Shown here piece by piece: positions 1 through 8,419 of a DNA stretch of 32,884 nt. The notes below the pieces were generated by a model. That model saw only the letters and a list, made by a program, of their open reading frames with translations, had not been told where the DNA came from and did not search any database. A program made the translations under genes and the position numbers. Positions within the stretch are counted from its first letter, which is position 1. Every line of letters begins with the position of its first letter. Source of the DNA: Alphaproteobacteria bacterium (GTDB lineage Bacteria > Pseudomonadota > Alphaproteobacteria > Rhodospirillales > Rhodospirillaceae); the NCBI GenBank assembly GCA_012103295.1, contig WLXB01000026.1, forward strand, positions 1-32,884. The letters are read 5' to 3'.

Positions 1-622
1 CCGAGGCCAGCAAGGCGGTGAACGCATCGTCTGGCAGGTCATTGGACCACAGGCCAAAAATCCCTCCGGGGTGCAGATGCCGTGCGAGTTTGGCCAGTCC
101 GTCATGTTGGTAAAAAGCCGCGTTTTGCGGATCCAGTAAGAAGTCAGGCGAATGGTCAATATCGACCAGAATGGCATCGAATTTTCTGCCTGAGTCTTGT
201 GGATCGAAGCCTTCTTCCGACGCAGCTAGAGCAAAGAAATCCCCGTGCACAAACCGGCAACGGGGATCTTTCGATAATTCGGGACCAAGTGGCAGCAAAC
301 CAGAAGTGTGCCAATCGATGACAGCATCTAGTGTTTCAACGACGAGAAGAGACGATACAACGTCATGATTCAGAACCGCTTGCGCGGTGTAACCAAGTCC
401 CAGACCACCGACCACCAAGTCACAGTTGTCCTTTGAGAGTGCGGATAGACCCAGGTCGGCCAGTGCGATTTCAGACGCTGTGAACAGACTCGACATCAAG
501 AACTCGTCGCCAAGTTTAATTTCGAAAACATCTACGTCTAAGGAGTGTTCACGCCGTCGTCTCAGGCTCAAGTCGCCAATCGGCGTTTGCCGATAGTCAA
601 GTTCTTTGAAGTATGCGCTCAT
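1..622 (-). CDS. Spermidine-synthase-like SAM-fold protein (partial, C-terminus beyond left edge)
   Basis: Reading the minus strand from the ATG at 622-620 gives an open frame of 207 codons with no stop before the window edge. It starts MSAYFKELDYRQTPIGDLSL. The Rossmann-type nucleotide loop VVGGLGLGYTAQAV lies around residues 73-86, an acidic VVETLDAVIDW strand follows, and FDAILVDIDHSPDF sits around residues 145-158. This order matches the spermidine synthase / polyamine aminopropyltransferase-like fold. The family transfers aminopropyl groups from decarboxylated SAM, but many members with this compact layout have no known substrate, so the exact reaction is open. An AGGAC stretch upstream is a modest ribosome-binding site. 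The gene is cut by the window, so the C-terminal part cannot be judged. The next gene on the same strand begins about 60 bases upstream of this start. Confidence 0.8.
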   Translation of the reverse strand, partial: MSAYFKELDYRQTPIGDLSLRRRREHSLDVDVFEIKLGDEFLMSSLFTASEIALADLGLSALSKDNCDLVVGGLGLGYTAQAVLNHDVVSSLLVVETLDAVIDWHTSGLLPLGPELSKDPRCRFVHGDFFALAASEEGFDPQDSGRKFDAILVDIDHSPDFLLDPQNAAFYQHDGLAKLARHLHPGGIFGLWSNDLPDDAFTALLAS

Positions 623-682
623 CTTGCTTACGTCCTGCCACGAACGGCTCGGTCGGCACTCATGCTCAAGTGACTTAGCTAG

Positions 683-877
683 CTATTCCGGTGCTGTCTC
701 GTCGGAAGGAGGGGCGGCATCATCGACTGCAGGTGCATCATCGGATTGCGCCTCAGCGCCCCCGCTTCTTTTTTCTGCGGCTCTTGCTTGCTTGGCCGCT
801 AAGCGTTCGGCTTTTTTCGCCGCTTTTTGGCGATCACGCTCATGCCTGTCGAATTGGTAGTTTGGTTTTCTGGGCAT
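683..877 (-). CDS. Small basic, Lys/Ala-rich conserved hypothetical protein (64 aa)
   Basis: This short protein opens with MPRKPNYQFDRHERDRQ, continues into a Lys/Arg/Ala helix (KAAKKAERLAAKQARAAEK), and ends in an acidic, Ser/Ala/Asp-rich tail. The pattern of a positively charged amphipathic N-terminal helix and a variable acidic tail is one I recognise from short hypothetical proteins of Alphaproteobacteria whose start reads MPRKPNY; none has a function I can name. It could bind nucleic acid, but that is only inference from charge. It lies between the cold-shock gene and the spermidine-synthase-like gene, all on the minus strand, so co-transcription is possible. The opposite strand has overlapping open frames here, but they lack recognisable sequence. 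I see no membrane segment or signal peptide. Confidence 0.7.
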   Translation of the reverse strand: MPRKPNYQFDRHERDRQKAAKKAERLAAKQARAAEKRSGGAEAQSDDAPAVDDAAPPSDETAPE

Positions 878-979
878 TGGTCGATCTCCAGGCGCGATTA
901 TTGCAATGCGGACGAGAGTAGGGATTGCCCATAATCTACGCGTCAGGCTATCGGCGCAAGCGTATGAGGGGAACGAGGT

Positions 980-1005
980 CCGCCTCCATCGTGAAATGGA
1001 GGCGG
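980..1005 (-). terminator. Perfect 10-bp hairpin downstream of the cold-shock gene
   Basis: CCGCCTCCAT (980-989) and ATGGAGGCGG (996-1005) are perfect inverted copies separated by a six-base loop. The hairpin begins 12 bases after the stop of the cold-shock gene read on the minus strand. No clear U-run follows, so it may be an atypical terminator or an mRNA 3'-end stabiliser. Confidence 0.6.
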
Positions 1006-1017
1006 AGAAAGTCGTAT

Positions 1018-1227
1018 TTAGTCAGCGAGAGACAGATTCTCAGCTGAAGATTTGCCGTTTTGGCCGGCTTGAAGCTCGTAGTTGACCTTTTGGCCTTCGT
1101 TGAGACCTGAGAGCCCAGCGCGCTCAACAGCGGAAATGTGGACAAAGGCGTCCTTGGAGCCATCTTCTGGCTCAATGAAGCCAAAGCCCTTAGCGGCGTT
1201 GAAAAACTTAACGGTACCGATTGTCAT
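1018..1227 (-). CDS. cspA: Cold-shock domain protein (CspA family)
   Basis: This 69-residue protein is a single cold-shock domain, the OB-fold RNA/ssDNA chaperone that melts mRNA secondary structure at low temperature or during growth transitions. RNP1 is visible as KGFGFI at residues 13-18 and RNP2 as AFVHI at residues 27-31, with the usual [10 protein letters not shown] opening. An upstream in-frame start would add 25 residues unlike the family. The ATG at 1227 is preferred because GAGGATA precedes it at good spacing and the length then matches CspA. The bases upstream (about 1228-1345) could form the long structured leader typical of csp genes, but I cannot demonstrate thermoregulation. 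A perfect hairpin lies just after the stop codon. Several csp paralogs usually exist per genome, so the symbol is a family label. Confidence 0.93.
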   Translation of the reverse strand: MTIGTVKFFNAAKGFGFIEPEDGSKDAFVHISAVERAGLSGLNEGQKVNYELQAGQNGKSSAENLSLAD

Positions 1228-1405
1228 TAATAGTATCCTCAAAACAGGAGTGTATGTTCCGCGCGTCACACCATGTGACAGCCCGGGTGGTCTAACGCTC
1301 ACACTGTTAGGGGATAAAAAAAGAACGCGGCGGACCGGCTAATCAACTAACACAAAACAAATGCAAAGACGTATGCGGGGATATGTAGGGGATATCCGGG
1401 GGAAG

Positions 1406-2809
1406 TCAATGACCAGTCCCGCGTTTGCGGAAGGATTCGCCGCCATTTTCCCAGGATTCGGCCTCTTTTGACATTGCGGCGTAGTGAGGCAGATTGTAGA
1501 TCAAGAACCCAGTGGCAAAGAGCCCAGCCAGTATAGAAACGCTGGCCACCGAGTATCGCAACAACGAGTCATCCTGAAATACGTAGTCCGTGAATAAGGC
1601 AATGCCTGTGGGTCCGATGGTCAGGCCAAGGATGTTGATGGTGAAAAAGTACATGGCTGAAGATTGTGCCCTAATCTGATTCGGCGTCACGATCATCAAG
1701 GCTGATAGACCTGCGGCTGTTGCGGCGCTGGTGCCCACCGATACTGGAAGTAACATAACAATGGACAGGGCGGGTGTCGGCATCAGCGGTGCCGCAATTG
1801 CGCTGACGATACCAACGAGGCTGCACCATAGAACCGTACGCATATGAGAATCACCATAGCCCTTCGCAGTGAATCTCTCAGCCATCCAGCTCGCTAGGAC
1901 GACGGCCAAGAGGCCAGATACAATGGTGACGACCCCATAGGCCAAACCAATATCTTCAATTGTCCAATTCCATGTTCGAATGAACATTGTTGGGATCCAG
2001 GCGTAGTATCCGTATGACAGAATGCCGACGACCGACAGGCCGAGGAAATGGCTGAGGTACATTTGCTTTCGCGTCCAAAGAAACAGCATTCCTTGTAAAA
2101 AGGGCACGGTGCCGGATTGTGTCCCGTCGGCTGCGGTATGTTGCATTTGTTCGCGGCGTGCCGGCTCGCGGACGGTTGCCATCAAAAGGGCAACTAATAA
2201 TCCGGGTAGTCCGACGACAAGAAACACGGTCTGCCAGGCGAAAAGGGTTCCGACGACGGGAAGGCTCACGGGTGGCGCGCTGAACACGTAGGCAACGACC
2301 TGGCCACCAATAATCATTGCCAATCCGACGCCGATAGAGATTCCGAGCGTATAGACGGCAACGGCCCGTGCCCGGGTTTCCTTTGGGAAGTAGTCGCTGA
2401 TCATTGATAGGGCGCTGGGGCTTAACGCCGCTTCGCCGATTCCGACGCCAATGCGGGCGGCGAACAGCTGAACATAGTTGCGGGCGAGACCGCAGGCCGC
2501 TGTCATCAGACACCACACAGTAACACCGATGACTATAATTTTCCGGCGGTTGTATTTGTCAGCTAGTCTTCCAAGGGGAATGCCAAGAACGGTATAAAAA
2601 ATCGCGAATGCGAGACCGAGTAACAAACTGATCTGTGTGTCAGAGATATCCAGGTCTCGGCGGATGGGTTCGACCATGAGCGCCATGATTTGCCTGTCGA
2701 TAAACGACACCACGTAGGCCAGAGTAAGAATGACGACGACATACCAAGCGTAGGCTGTCGGCGGATATGGTCCGGATTCTTGACTATCCTTCGGTAACGG
2801 CTCTTGCAT
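1406..2809 (-). CDS. Spinster-type major facilitator superfamily transporter
   Basis: This 467-residue polytopic membrane protein has about 12 hydrophobic segments. The first is YVVVILTLAYVVSFIDRQIM near residues 23-42. The MFS loop 2-3 signature GRLADKYNRRKIIVIG follows around residues 79-94, and ARIGVGIGEAALSPSALSMI around residues 118-137 corresponds to the conserved TM4 region of Spinster-like carriers. The family includes lipid and organic-anion transporters and many bacterial genes near catabolic enzymes; the substrate here cannot be read from sequence. The start codon lacks an obvious Shine-Dalgarno sequence, but no better start is evident. It is transcribed divergently from the 2903 gene across about 93 bases, so the two may share a regulatory region. 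The hydrophilic C-terminal tail is short. Confidence 0.9.
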   Translation of the reverse strand: MQEPLPKDSQESGPYPPTAYAWYVVVILTLAYVVSFIDRQIMALMVEPIRRDLDISDTQISLLLGLAFAIFYTVLGIPLGRLADKYNRRKIIVIGVTVWCLMTAACGLARNYVQLFAARIGVGIGEAALSPSALSMISDYFPKETRARAVAVYTLGISIGVGLAMIIGGQVVAYVFSAPPVSLPVVGTLFAWQTVFLVVGLPGLLVALLMATVREPARREQMQHTAADGTQSGTVPFLQGMLFLWTRKQMYLSHFLGLSVVGILSYGYYAWIPTMFIRTWNWTIEDIGLAYGVVTIVSGLLAVVLASWMAERFTAKGYGDSHMRTVLWCSLVGIVSAIAAPLMPTPALSIVMLLPVSVGTSAATAAGLSALMIVTPNQIRAQSSAMYFFTINILGLTIGPTGIALFTDYVFQDDSLLRYSVASVSILAGLFATGFLIYNLPHYAAMSKEAESWENGGESFRKRGTGH

Positions 2810-2902
2810 CGCTATTGGTCACCAGTTTTTGCATCAGTCGGGGATGATATAAGGTTGGGGAGGCATAGTGATAGGTGCCACGACCATTATGAGAAAACTA
2901 TT

Positions 2903-3211
2903 ATGACCCAAGAATCTAAATCGCCACGTGCGGAGCAGCAATTCTTTGATGATCCGGCAATTGATCGGATCATGGGGGCGTTTATGGCCCTTGCAACTGA
3001 GCACTATGTCCTGCTCGATCGCGTGCGGGCGATGGAGCGCGAGCTAGTAAGTGTGGGAACTCTCGATAGAGGTGCCCTAGCCCGTGAACCGAGCGAGTCA
3101 GAGCGAGCAGAAACGGCAATTGACCGAACTGCCTTCGTTGAAGCACTCATGCGTCCTCTGCTAGGCGAGCAAGATGCTGCGGGCGCGACCGGTAAGTTCA
3201 GCCTTAAGTAA
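2903..3211 (+). CDS. Small helical hypothetical protein preceding a methyltransferase
   Basis: I place the start at the ATG at 2903, preceded by GAGAA, giving 102 residues (MTQESKSPRAEQQFFDDPAI...). A longer frame from 2804 would overlap the divergent MFS start and adds residues that look non-coding. The protein is predicted to be mostly helical: DPAIDRIMGAFMALATEHYV followed by LLDRVRAMERELVS looks like a helical hairpin or short coiled coil. It has no signal peptide or membrane span. It lies 20 bases before the methyltransferase gene and so is likely its operon partner, perhaps a structural or accessory subunit; that role is inference. I do not recognise a named family. Confidence 0.7.
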   Translation: MTQESKSPRAEQQFFDDPAIDRIMGAFMALATEHYVLLDRVRAMERELVSVGTLDRGALAREPSESERAETAIDRTAFVEALMRPLLGEQDAAGATGKFSLK

Positions 3212-3231
3212 CTGCTGTCTGGAATTTGATA

Positions 3232-4311
3232 ATGGATGATCGCTCATTCGTCGCTGCCCAAGACTTCTTGCTGTCGGCCAAGACATACTGGTCAACGACT
3301 ATGTACCGGACGCTGCGCGACAAAAGTGCGGCGGCAAATAAGGATGTCGTTGATGAACAGGTAGAGACTGTTGCGAGCATTGCTCAATGTATTGAGGACG
3401 CACCGCTGTATCAGTTTTACGCCTGGTTGGAGCGTCACCTCCAGCGCATGAAATATGCCGGACGTTATGGCCTTGTGCCATATCACCATGAGCGAAGAGA
3501 TGACTTACTAAGCGCACTTAATCAAGCATTCGACGCCGAAAAGATTCTGGACATCGATACGTCGCTAGCGTTGCCAGCCTACTACACGGGGGTTGATATC
3601 CACCAGCATCCTGGAGGTGTGTGGTCAGACGCCATAGCGGGAATGGTTTACGAACGGGGTGCAAGGACGACGACACCATTAACAGGGGCTGCGGAAAAAG
3701 ACGTGCACGAGCGCTTTACCGACCTCGTGTTGGGTGAATGCAGTCCCACCACGGTATTGGATATGGGGTGTGGGTTTGGCAAAAGCACCCAGCCGTTTGT
3801 TCGAAGATTACCGGATAGCTCTATTGATGCTGTCGATCTATCGGCACCCTGTCTCCGCCTGGCCGCTGATACCGCGCTACAGTCACAAGCGGGCAATGTC
3901 CGGTTCCGCCAAATGAATGCCTGCGACACTGATTTTGATGCAGACTCTTTCGATCTTGTGACGTCGACAATGGTGCTGCATGAATTGCCGCCAAAGACGA
4001 TTGAAGAGTTGTTAGATGAGGCGTTTCGTGTGCTGTCGCCCGGCGGGCGTATGGTTCACCTGGATTTCTACTGCGTCCCAGATGCGTTTCGCCGGTTTGT
4101 TCACTACGGACATGCTCGGCGAAACAATGAGCCCTACATGCAGCCCCTCGCAGAATTGGATTTGTCGGTACTGGTTGAGTCAAAAGGCTTCGTCGACGTT
4201 GAGATTACACCGTTTCAGGAATCTGACCGTGTCGATTTGAATGCCGATGACGCATGGCGGTTTCCATGGACAGTCATATCCGCGACGAAGCCGGAAGGTG
4301 CGGCATCATGA
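3232..4311 (+). CDS. Class I SAM-dependent methyltransferase with N-terminal helical extension
   Basis: The protein has about 359 residues. The C-terminal half is a UbiE/Coq5-like Rossmann methyltransferase. Motif I is VLDMGCGFGKST (around residues 174-185), a VDLS acidic strand binds the SAM ribose, and motif IV/V appears as SFDLVTSTMVLHEL, followed by FRVLSPGGRMVHLDF. The first 150 residues are an extra domain that includes PAYYTGVDIHQHPGGVWSDA, a conserved-looking linker I associate with small-molecule or natural-product-type methyltransferases. The substrate is unknown. The ATG at 3232 is preferred over an in-frame TTG at 3226 because GGA sits at usable spacing. Its stop overlaps the next gene's start (ATGA), which implies translational coupling with a flavodoxin-like protein. 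Confidence 0.85.
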   Translation: MDDRSFVAAQDFLLSAKTYWSTTMYRTLRDKSAAANKDVVDEQVETVASIAQCIEDAPLYQFYAWLERHLQRMKYAGRYGLVPYHHERRDDLLSALNQAFDAEKILDIDTSLALPAYYTGVDIHQHPGGVWSDAIAGMVYERGARTTTPLTGAAEKDVHERFTDLVLGECSPTTVLDMGCGFGKSTQPFVRRLPDSSIDAVDLSAPCLRLAADTALQSQAGNVRFRQMNACDTDFDADSFDLVTSTMVLHELPPKTIEELLDEAFRVLSPGGRMVHLDFYCVPDAFRRFVHYGHARRNNEPYMQPLAELDLSVLVESKGFVDVEITPFQESDRVDLNADDAWRFPWTVISATKPEGAAS

Positions 4312-4955
4312 TCTGTATCGCCGTCGTCTATTTCAGTCAGTATCGGGGTCATACCAAAGTCCTGGCTGACGCAATTCAGAAAGGGGCTGAGACTGTTCCC
4401 GACGTTCAAGTTGTCTCCATACCGGTCGACAATGTTGAGCAGCATTGGGATGACCTCCATCAGGCAGATGCGATCATCTTTGGTACGCCAACCTATGTCG
4501 GCAGCATCGCGGCCAAGTTTAAAGAGTTCATCGAGAAACTAGCCGGTGAAGTTTGGCTGAAACGTGTATGGACCGGGAAAGTGGCCGGCGGTTTCACAGT
4601 GTCGGCGGGGCAGAGTGGAGATAAATTGAACTGTTTGCAGCAATTGGTCGTATTTGCCGCTCAGATGGGGATGATTTGGGTCTCGCTGCCGGTTCTCGGC
4701 GGTAAGTATTCGACCAAGGGCGGAGACGAGGACATTAACCGGCTCGGTGGTTATCTCGGGGTTATGGCGCAGGCCAATATTGATGAAGGACCAGAAACGG
4801 CTCCACCGTCTTCGGATCGGGCGACCGCTGAAATTTATGGCGCGCATATTGCTAATGTTGCGCGTGAACTCAAGGAAGGCCGCAGAGCACTGCAATCTGA
4901 TAGCCCAACCGATTTCGTGGGCCGCCCGAAAAATTTACCGGAGACGTTTGACTAA
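4308..4955 (+). CDS. Flavodoxin-fold NAD(P)H-dependent FMN reductase / WrbA-like protein
   Basis: This 215-residue flavodoxin-fold protein starts at the ATG that overlaps the methyltransferase stop. The FMN-phosphate loop is YFSQYRGHTKVLADAI near residues 7-22. The second flavin loop is IIFGTPTYVGSIAAKFKEFI near residues 56-75, and the third contains VSAGQSGDKLNCLQQL. These features match the WrbA/NADPH-dependent FMN reductase group, which carries out two-electron reduction of quinones or supplies reduced flavin. The ATGA overlap suggests stoichiometric production with the methyltransferase, so a joint role in modifying a redox-active small molecule is plausible but inferred. A longer in-frame start at 4254 would lie deep in the upstream gene and is rejected. 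The gene ends at a bidirectional terminator. Confidence 0.88.
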   Translation: MICIAVVYFSQYRGHTKVLADAIQKGAETVPDVQVVSIPVDNVEQHWDDLHQADAIIFGTPTYVGSIAAKFKEFIEKLAGEVWLKRVWTGKVAGGFTVSAGQSGDKLNCLQQLVVFAAQMGMIWVSLPVLGGKYSTKGGDEDINRLGGYLGVMAQANIDEGPETAPPSSDRATAEIYGAHIANVARELKEGRRALQSDSPTDFVGRPKNLPETFD

Positions 4956-4957
4956 TA

Positions 4958-4990
4958 AAAAAGCCCCCAGCTATAGGGCTGAGGGCTTTC
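4958..4990. terminator. Bidirectional rho-independent terminator between convergent genes
   Basis: AAAGCCC (4960-4966) pairs with GGGCTTT (4983-4989), with one mismatch and then four more pairs closing a short loop. A-rich sequence precedes it and T-rich sequence follows it. It sits between the convergent flavodoxin-like and DUF1838-like genes and could serve both strands. Confidence 0.85.
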
Positions 4991-5012
4991 AATTTAGCGT
5001 TAGTGCTATTGG

Positions 5013-5918
5013 CTAAAACGGAAATTCGCGTTTGAGCGGCTCTGGGCCGCCACGAGATTCCATTAGTTTCTTGTAGAAGGTCCAACTGGTTTCATTTTCA
5101 CGATCATCATCCAGCGGCGGAGGGTTGGTGTATTTAGGATAGTTTGCCGCTATTTCCTTCTTTATGCCGTCGGGCATGTCGTCCCAGCTCTTCAATTTTA
5201 GCCCGGCGGTGTGCATGTAGATGATGCCGTCTCGGCCGGCCATTTCCATCCACGGAAGCCAGTCGGAATGGCGCACCCAACCGATTTGAACGTTCGGCTT
5301 TGCTACGTCTTCATCCAATAGGCTTTCGGTGTCTCCCATGAAATTGAACATCTCCGTCGCTCGGTACTGTCCGCCAATGTACTTCTGGTAATCACCAGAT
5401 AGAACGTTCGTGTAATAAAGCGGAACAGCAGATGTCATCCACCAGCGACCATTGAGCATCTCGGCCGGGAATTTCATTGCTTTCCCGTCGCGTCCCATCC
5501 CGAACGAAGGGCCCGAGTTAACTGGGTCGTTGTCAACATGAACGACCTCAACTTCTTCGCCCGTGTACGGGTTTTCCCAAGTCTTCAGGACCTCACCCGT
5601 GCGCTTGTCCTTGTAGAGCAAAATTTCACGGGTGCGCAGGACATAGCCATAGTTGCCGTCTTCGTCGCGGACGGTGCCGCAATGACGAACGTTCATGCCT
5701 TCGACATCGAATAGATACTTGTCTGACATGCCCATTCGGCGACCGAAGGCGCGGCCCTTCCACCAATAGGTGACAGCTTCACCATCATTTAGAGAGCACT
5801 GAATCTTGCGCATGACTTTGGCCACGCCTTCAGCGGTATCTAAATCGTGTTGCCCAGCACTCGCTAGGCTTGGCAGAGCCAGCGCAAACGCGGCCGCCAT
5901 CAGTGTTTTTTTGAACAT
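5013..5918 (-). CDS. Secreted DUF1838-like protein
   Basis: This 301-residue protein begins with a clear Sec signal peptide (MFKKTLMAAAFALALPSLASAG), with cleavage likely after ASA near residue 21. The mature part contains YWWKGRAFGRRMG, VEGMNVRHC and a long aromatic-rich region, which I match to DUF1838, an uncharacterised family of periplasmic proteins of about this length. There is no catalytic motif I can name. CGGGAG precedes the ATG at suitable spacing. It is the last gene on the minus strand before the convergent flavodoxin-like gene and shares a terminator with it. It may be transcribed alone or downstream of the MDR gene, from which it is separated by about 80 bases. The family name comes from recall and is not certain. 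Confidence 0.75.
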   Translation of the reverse strand: MFKKTLMAAAFALALPSLASAGQHDLDTAEGVAKVMRKIQCSLNDGEAVTYWWKGRAFGRRMGMSDKYLFDVEGMNVRHCGTVRDEDGNYGYVLRTREILLYKDKRTGEVLKTWENPYTGEEVEVVHVDNDPVNSGPSFGMGRDGKAMKFPAEMLNGRWWMTSAVPLYYTNVLSGDYQKYIGGQYRATEMFNFMGDTESLLDEDVAKPNVQIGWVRHSDWLPWMEMAGRDGIIYMHTAGLKLKSWDDMPDGIKKEIAANYPKYTNPPPLDDDRENETSWTFYKKLMESRGGPEPLKREFPF

Positions 5919-5997
5919 GCGTTACTCCCGGGTTTCAAGGCCTTCGTTGCAAGGGCCTAAATTAGAACAGTGGTTTAAGAAATAGCCCTGAGGTAGT

Positions 5998-7011
5998 TCA
6001 GGTTTCTAATTTCACCACTACCTTCCCAAGATTCTTTCCACTGAGCAAGTGGTTAACAGCGGCGGGTACGTCTTCCAGGCCAACAAAAGGGACTGGGTCA
6101 ACGAAGACCTCTATTTCTCCGCTTTGATACCAGCCAATAAGCCTTTCAGCGGCATGCGGGTGGTATTCTTCAAAGTGAGGATTGATGAAGGCTCGGACCG
6201 ACGCCGACCGGAAGTATAGCTTTTGATATATGCGCGGGGCGGTGACCTGTTCCCAAGGTTTGCCAACCTCCGATGTATATCCAGATATGACCAATCGGCC
6301 TTTGATCGCCAAGTTGTTCACAAATGCATCGAAAATAGGGCCGCCTACGGAATCATAGGCGATATCGATCCCTTTGGGATATTCGGTCTTGAGCACGTCA
6401 TCCACGTTTTCGGTGCGGTAATTGATTATGCGGTCACAGCCGATATCACTCAGGCGTTGTGCTTTTTCATCAGAACCGCAGAGACCAATCACGTGATTGC
6501 CGGCTTTCTTGGCGACCTGGACAATAATGTGACCGAGGCCGCCAGCGGCGGCGGATATGGCGACGGTCTCGCCCGATTTGAGTTCTCCAACTTCTTCAAT
6601 CCCGACCATGCCTGAGATTCCGGTGGGCATAAGGCAGAGAATTTCAGGAGACGCAGCGGGAACTTTGTACAAACGTGATGTTTCCGCGACTTGGTAGTCT
6701 CTATACCCCGCGCCAACTTTCCACGTTGCGACAGAATCGCCGATTTCAAAGTCGCTCACGCCCGGCCCTAGTTTTTCAATTCTGCCGACAACTTCAATGC
6801 CAAGGTCGGTTGGTGGTTTGTAGCTAATATAGCTAACGGCATCACGCACCATATTGAGATCGTAGACACCGTTGACCCCGGCATAGACGTTCCGCACGAG
6901 AACTTCACCATGACCGGGCTCGCCAACTTTTGCGTCTACGATTTCAGTGCAGGCGGCAAAGTCTTCGCCGTACTGGGTCATGATCAGTTTGCGGGATCGG
7001 GTTGCAGACAT
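5998..7011 (-). CDS. Zinc-free medium-chain dehydrogenase/reductase (quinone oxidoreductase / ZADH2-like)
   Basis: This 337-residue enzyme has the MDR layout: a GroES-like N-terminal domain (residues about 1-130, with LGIEVVGRIEKLGPGV and FEIGDSVATW) and a Rossmann NADPH domain with VAISAAAGGLGHIIVQVAKK around residues 149-168. The zinc-binding Cys/His cluster is missing, so it should be an NADPH-dependent quinone or enone reductase of the QOR/prostaglandin-reductase-3-like group. The reaction is probably reduction of an alpha,beta-unsaturated carbonyl. Its ATG overlaps the stop of the upstream MFS gene by one base (TAATG), indicating translational coupling with an exporter. The substrate is unknown, but a detoxification role together with the exporter is a reasonable inference. 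Confidence 0.88.
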   Translation of the reverse strand: MSATRSRKLIMTQYGEDFAACTEIVDAKVGEPGHGEVLVRNVYAGVNGVYDLNMVRDAVSYISYKPPTDLGIEVVGRIEKLGPGVSDFEIGDSVATWKVGAGYRDYQVAETSRLYKVPAASPEILCLMPTGISGMVGIEEVGELKSGETVAISAAAGGLGHIIVQVAKKAGNHVIGLCGSDEKAQRLSDIGCDRIINYRTENVDDVLKTEYPKGIDIAYDSVGGPIFDAFVNNLAIKGRLVISGYTSEVGKPWEQVTAPRIYQKLYFRSASVRAFINPHFEEYHPHAAERLIGWYQSGEIEVFVDPVPFVGLEDVPAAVNHLLSGKNLGKVVVKLET

Positions 7012-8291
7012 TACGCGTCTTCCGTCTCGTTACTAGAAATGAGAAACCGCACAGTTGTTATCGTGCCGATGACCATTGCGACCGCGGCGATGTCAAAGGC
7101 GATTTCCATGCTGGTGAAATGCGCCACGGCACCCCACAGGATACCTCCGCCAACCATACCGGCGGTAAAGCTCATCATCGACATTGATAGTCCTCGCCCT
7201 CTTACCCAAGACGGGAGAACCATCTGGGCTGCCACCTGAAACGATAGCATGCAGATCATCCACGCCCCGCCATAGAAAAACAACACGCCAGCGAACAGGA
7301 TAGGGTCACGCACTGTACCGACACCGTAAAGGGAGGCGGCGATAATCAGGCTGGCCCAGAATACGATGCGATCCCGCGAGTATCGTGTGTTGAGGGCCGG
7401 TGCGATAAATAGAGCCGTTACAATCGCACCAACACCGATCGCGCCCATTAAAGTTCCGAATCCTTCAGGGCCGACGCCTAGTTCTTCCCGTGCCAGCAAC
7501 GGTAGCAGTGCCATTAAGGCGCTGGCGCAAAAGAAGTGGACCGAGCCACGGACCAGTACGGATTGAAAGCGCTTCGCCCGACGGACGTACATGATCCCAG
7601 CTGTCATATTCGACCAAAGACTTTGCTTTTGTTGCGGACGTAATGGCGGGCCTTCCCAACGGTAAACCACCAACATGAACGCGAGATAGCTCAGAGCATT
7701 AACAACGAACGCAGGCGCAACGCCAGCCCACCCGATCAATAAACCCGCGAGGGCTGGGCCAATCAACCTCGAAATATTCATCGACAGTGAGTTTAGAGTT
7801 ACTGCGTTGACCACTTCCCTGCGCGGCACAATGTCTTGCAGCGTGGCGGACATTGCCGGCATCAAGCACGCTCCACCAATGCCAAGTAATAGGGTGAGAA
7901 CGATCAACAAATTTGGCGTGACAAGTTCGAGTTGGGTGAGGCCGGCCATCCCCAGCGTCACTGCAATCATCCACCATGTAACGATTATCATGTAGCGGCG
8001 TCGATCAATCATGTCTGCCAACGATCCAGCGATGAAGGCCAGGAACAGGCTAGGTATCATTTGTGCGGATTGGACCAAGGCTACGAGCAAAGGTGAATCT
8101 GAGAGATCGGTCATCAGCCATGCTGAGCCGATGCCCTGCATCCAAGTGCCGATCAGAGAAAATAGACCTGCGATCCAAAAGGCACGAAAAGTGCCCAGGC
8201 GTAAGGTGCTCCAGACAGCAAATATAGATTGTCTCTGACTGGTCGGGCCGTCTGGCTTAGCTGCTCTACTATCGGAGTCTGATGGTGGCAT
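7011..8291 (-). CDS. MFS exporter, EntS/DUF894-like
   Basis: This 426-residue protein has about 12 membrane segments. It begins in the style FRAFWIAGLFSLIGTWMQGI and contains GSLADMIDRRRYMIIVTW, an MFS loop 2-3 variant, around residues 83-100. It resembles the EntS-type (MFS_3) exporters, which move siderophores or other hydrophilic metabolites out of the cell. The first 25 residues are hydrophilic and cytoplasmic. The start is at 8291; the sequence just before it (GCGGGG) is a weak ribosome-binding site. The gene is the first of a two-gene unit with the MDR oxidoreductase and is divergent from the GST-like gene across 128 bases. The substrate cannot be determined from sequence. Confidence 0.88.
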   Translation of the reverse strand: MPPSDSDSRAAKPDGPTSQRQSIFAVWSTLRLGTFRAFWIAGLFSLIGTWMQGIGSAWLMTDLSDSPLLVALVQSAQMIPSLFLAFIAGSLADMIDRRRYMIIVTWWMIAVTLGMAGLTQLELVTPNLLIVLTLLLGIGGACLMPAMSATLQDIVPRREVVNAVTLNSLSMNISRLIGPALAGLLIGWAGVAPAFVVNALSYLAFMLVVYRWEGPPLRPQQKQSLWSNMTAGIMYVRRAKRFQSVLVRGSVHFFCASALMALLPLLAREELGVGPEGFGTLMGAIGVGAIVTALFIAPALNTRYSRDRIVFWASLIIAASLYGVGTVRDPILFAGVLFFYGGAWMICMLSFQVAAQMVLPSWVRGRGLSMSMMSFTAGMVGGGILWGAVAHFTSMEIAFDIAAVAMVIGTITTVRFLISSNETEDA

Positions 8292-8419
8292 CCCCGCTCA
8301 TAGTCGGCGGTGGCTCACCCTGTCAATGAGACGACTCCGATTGATCCCAGATGACATCATGTTATCCATGTGTTTATGGTGCTCACCGACGCTCTACGTC
8401 TCACTAAGGAACCGCAAAG

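Noticed and set aside
1956-2516. Minus-strand 186-residue frame inside the MFS gene
   Set aside because: Arg/Pro-rich composition is typical of an off-frame reading; the MFS frame explains the stretch.
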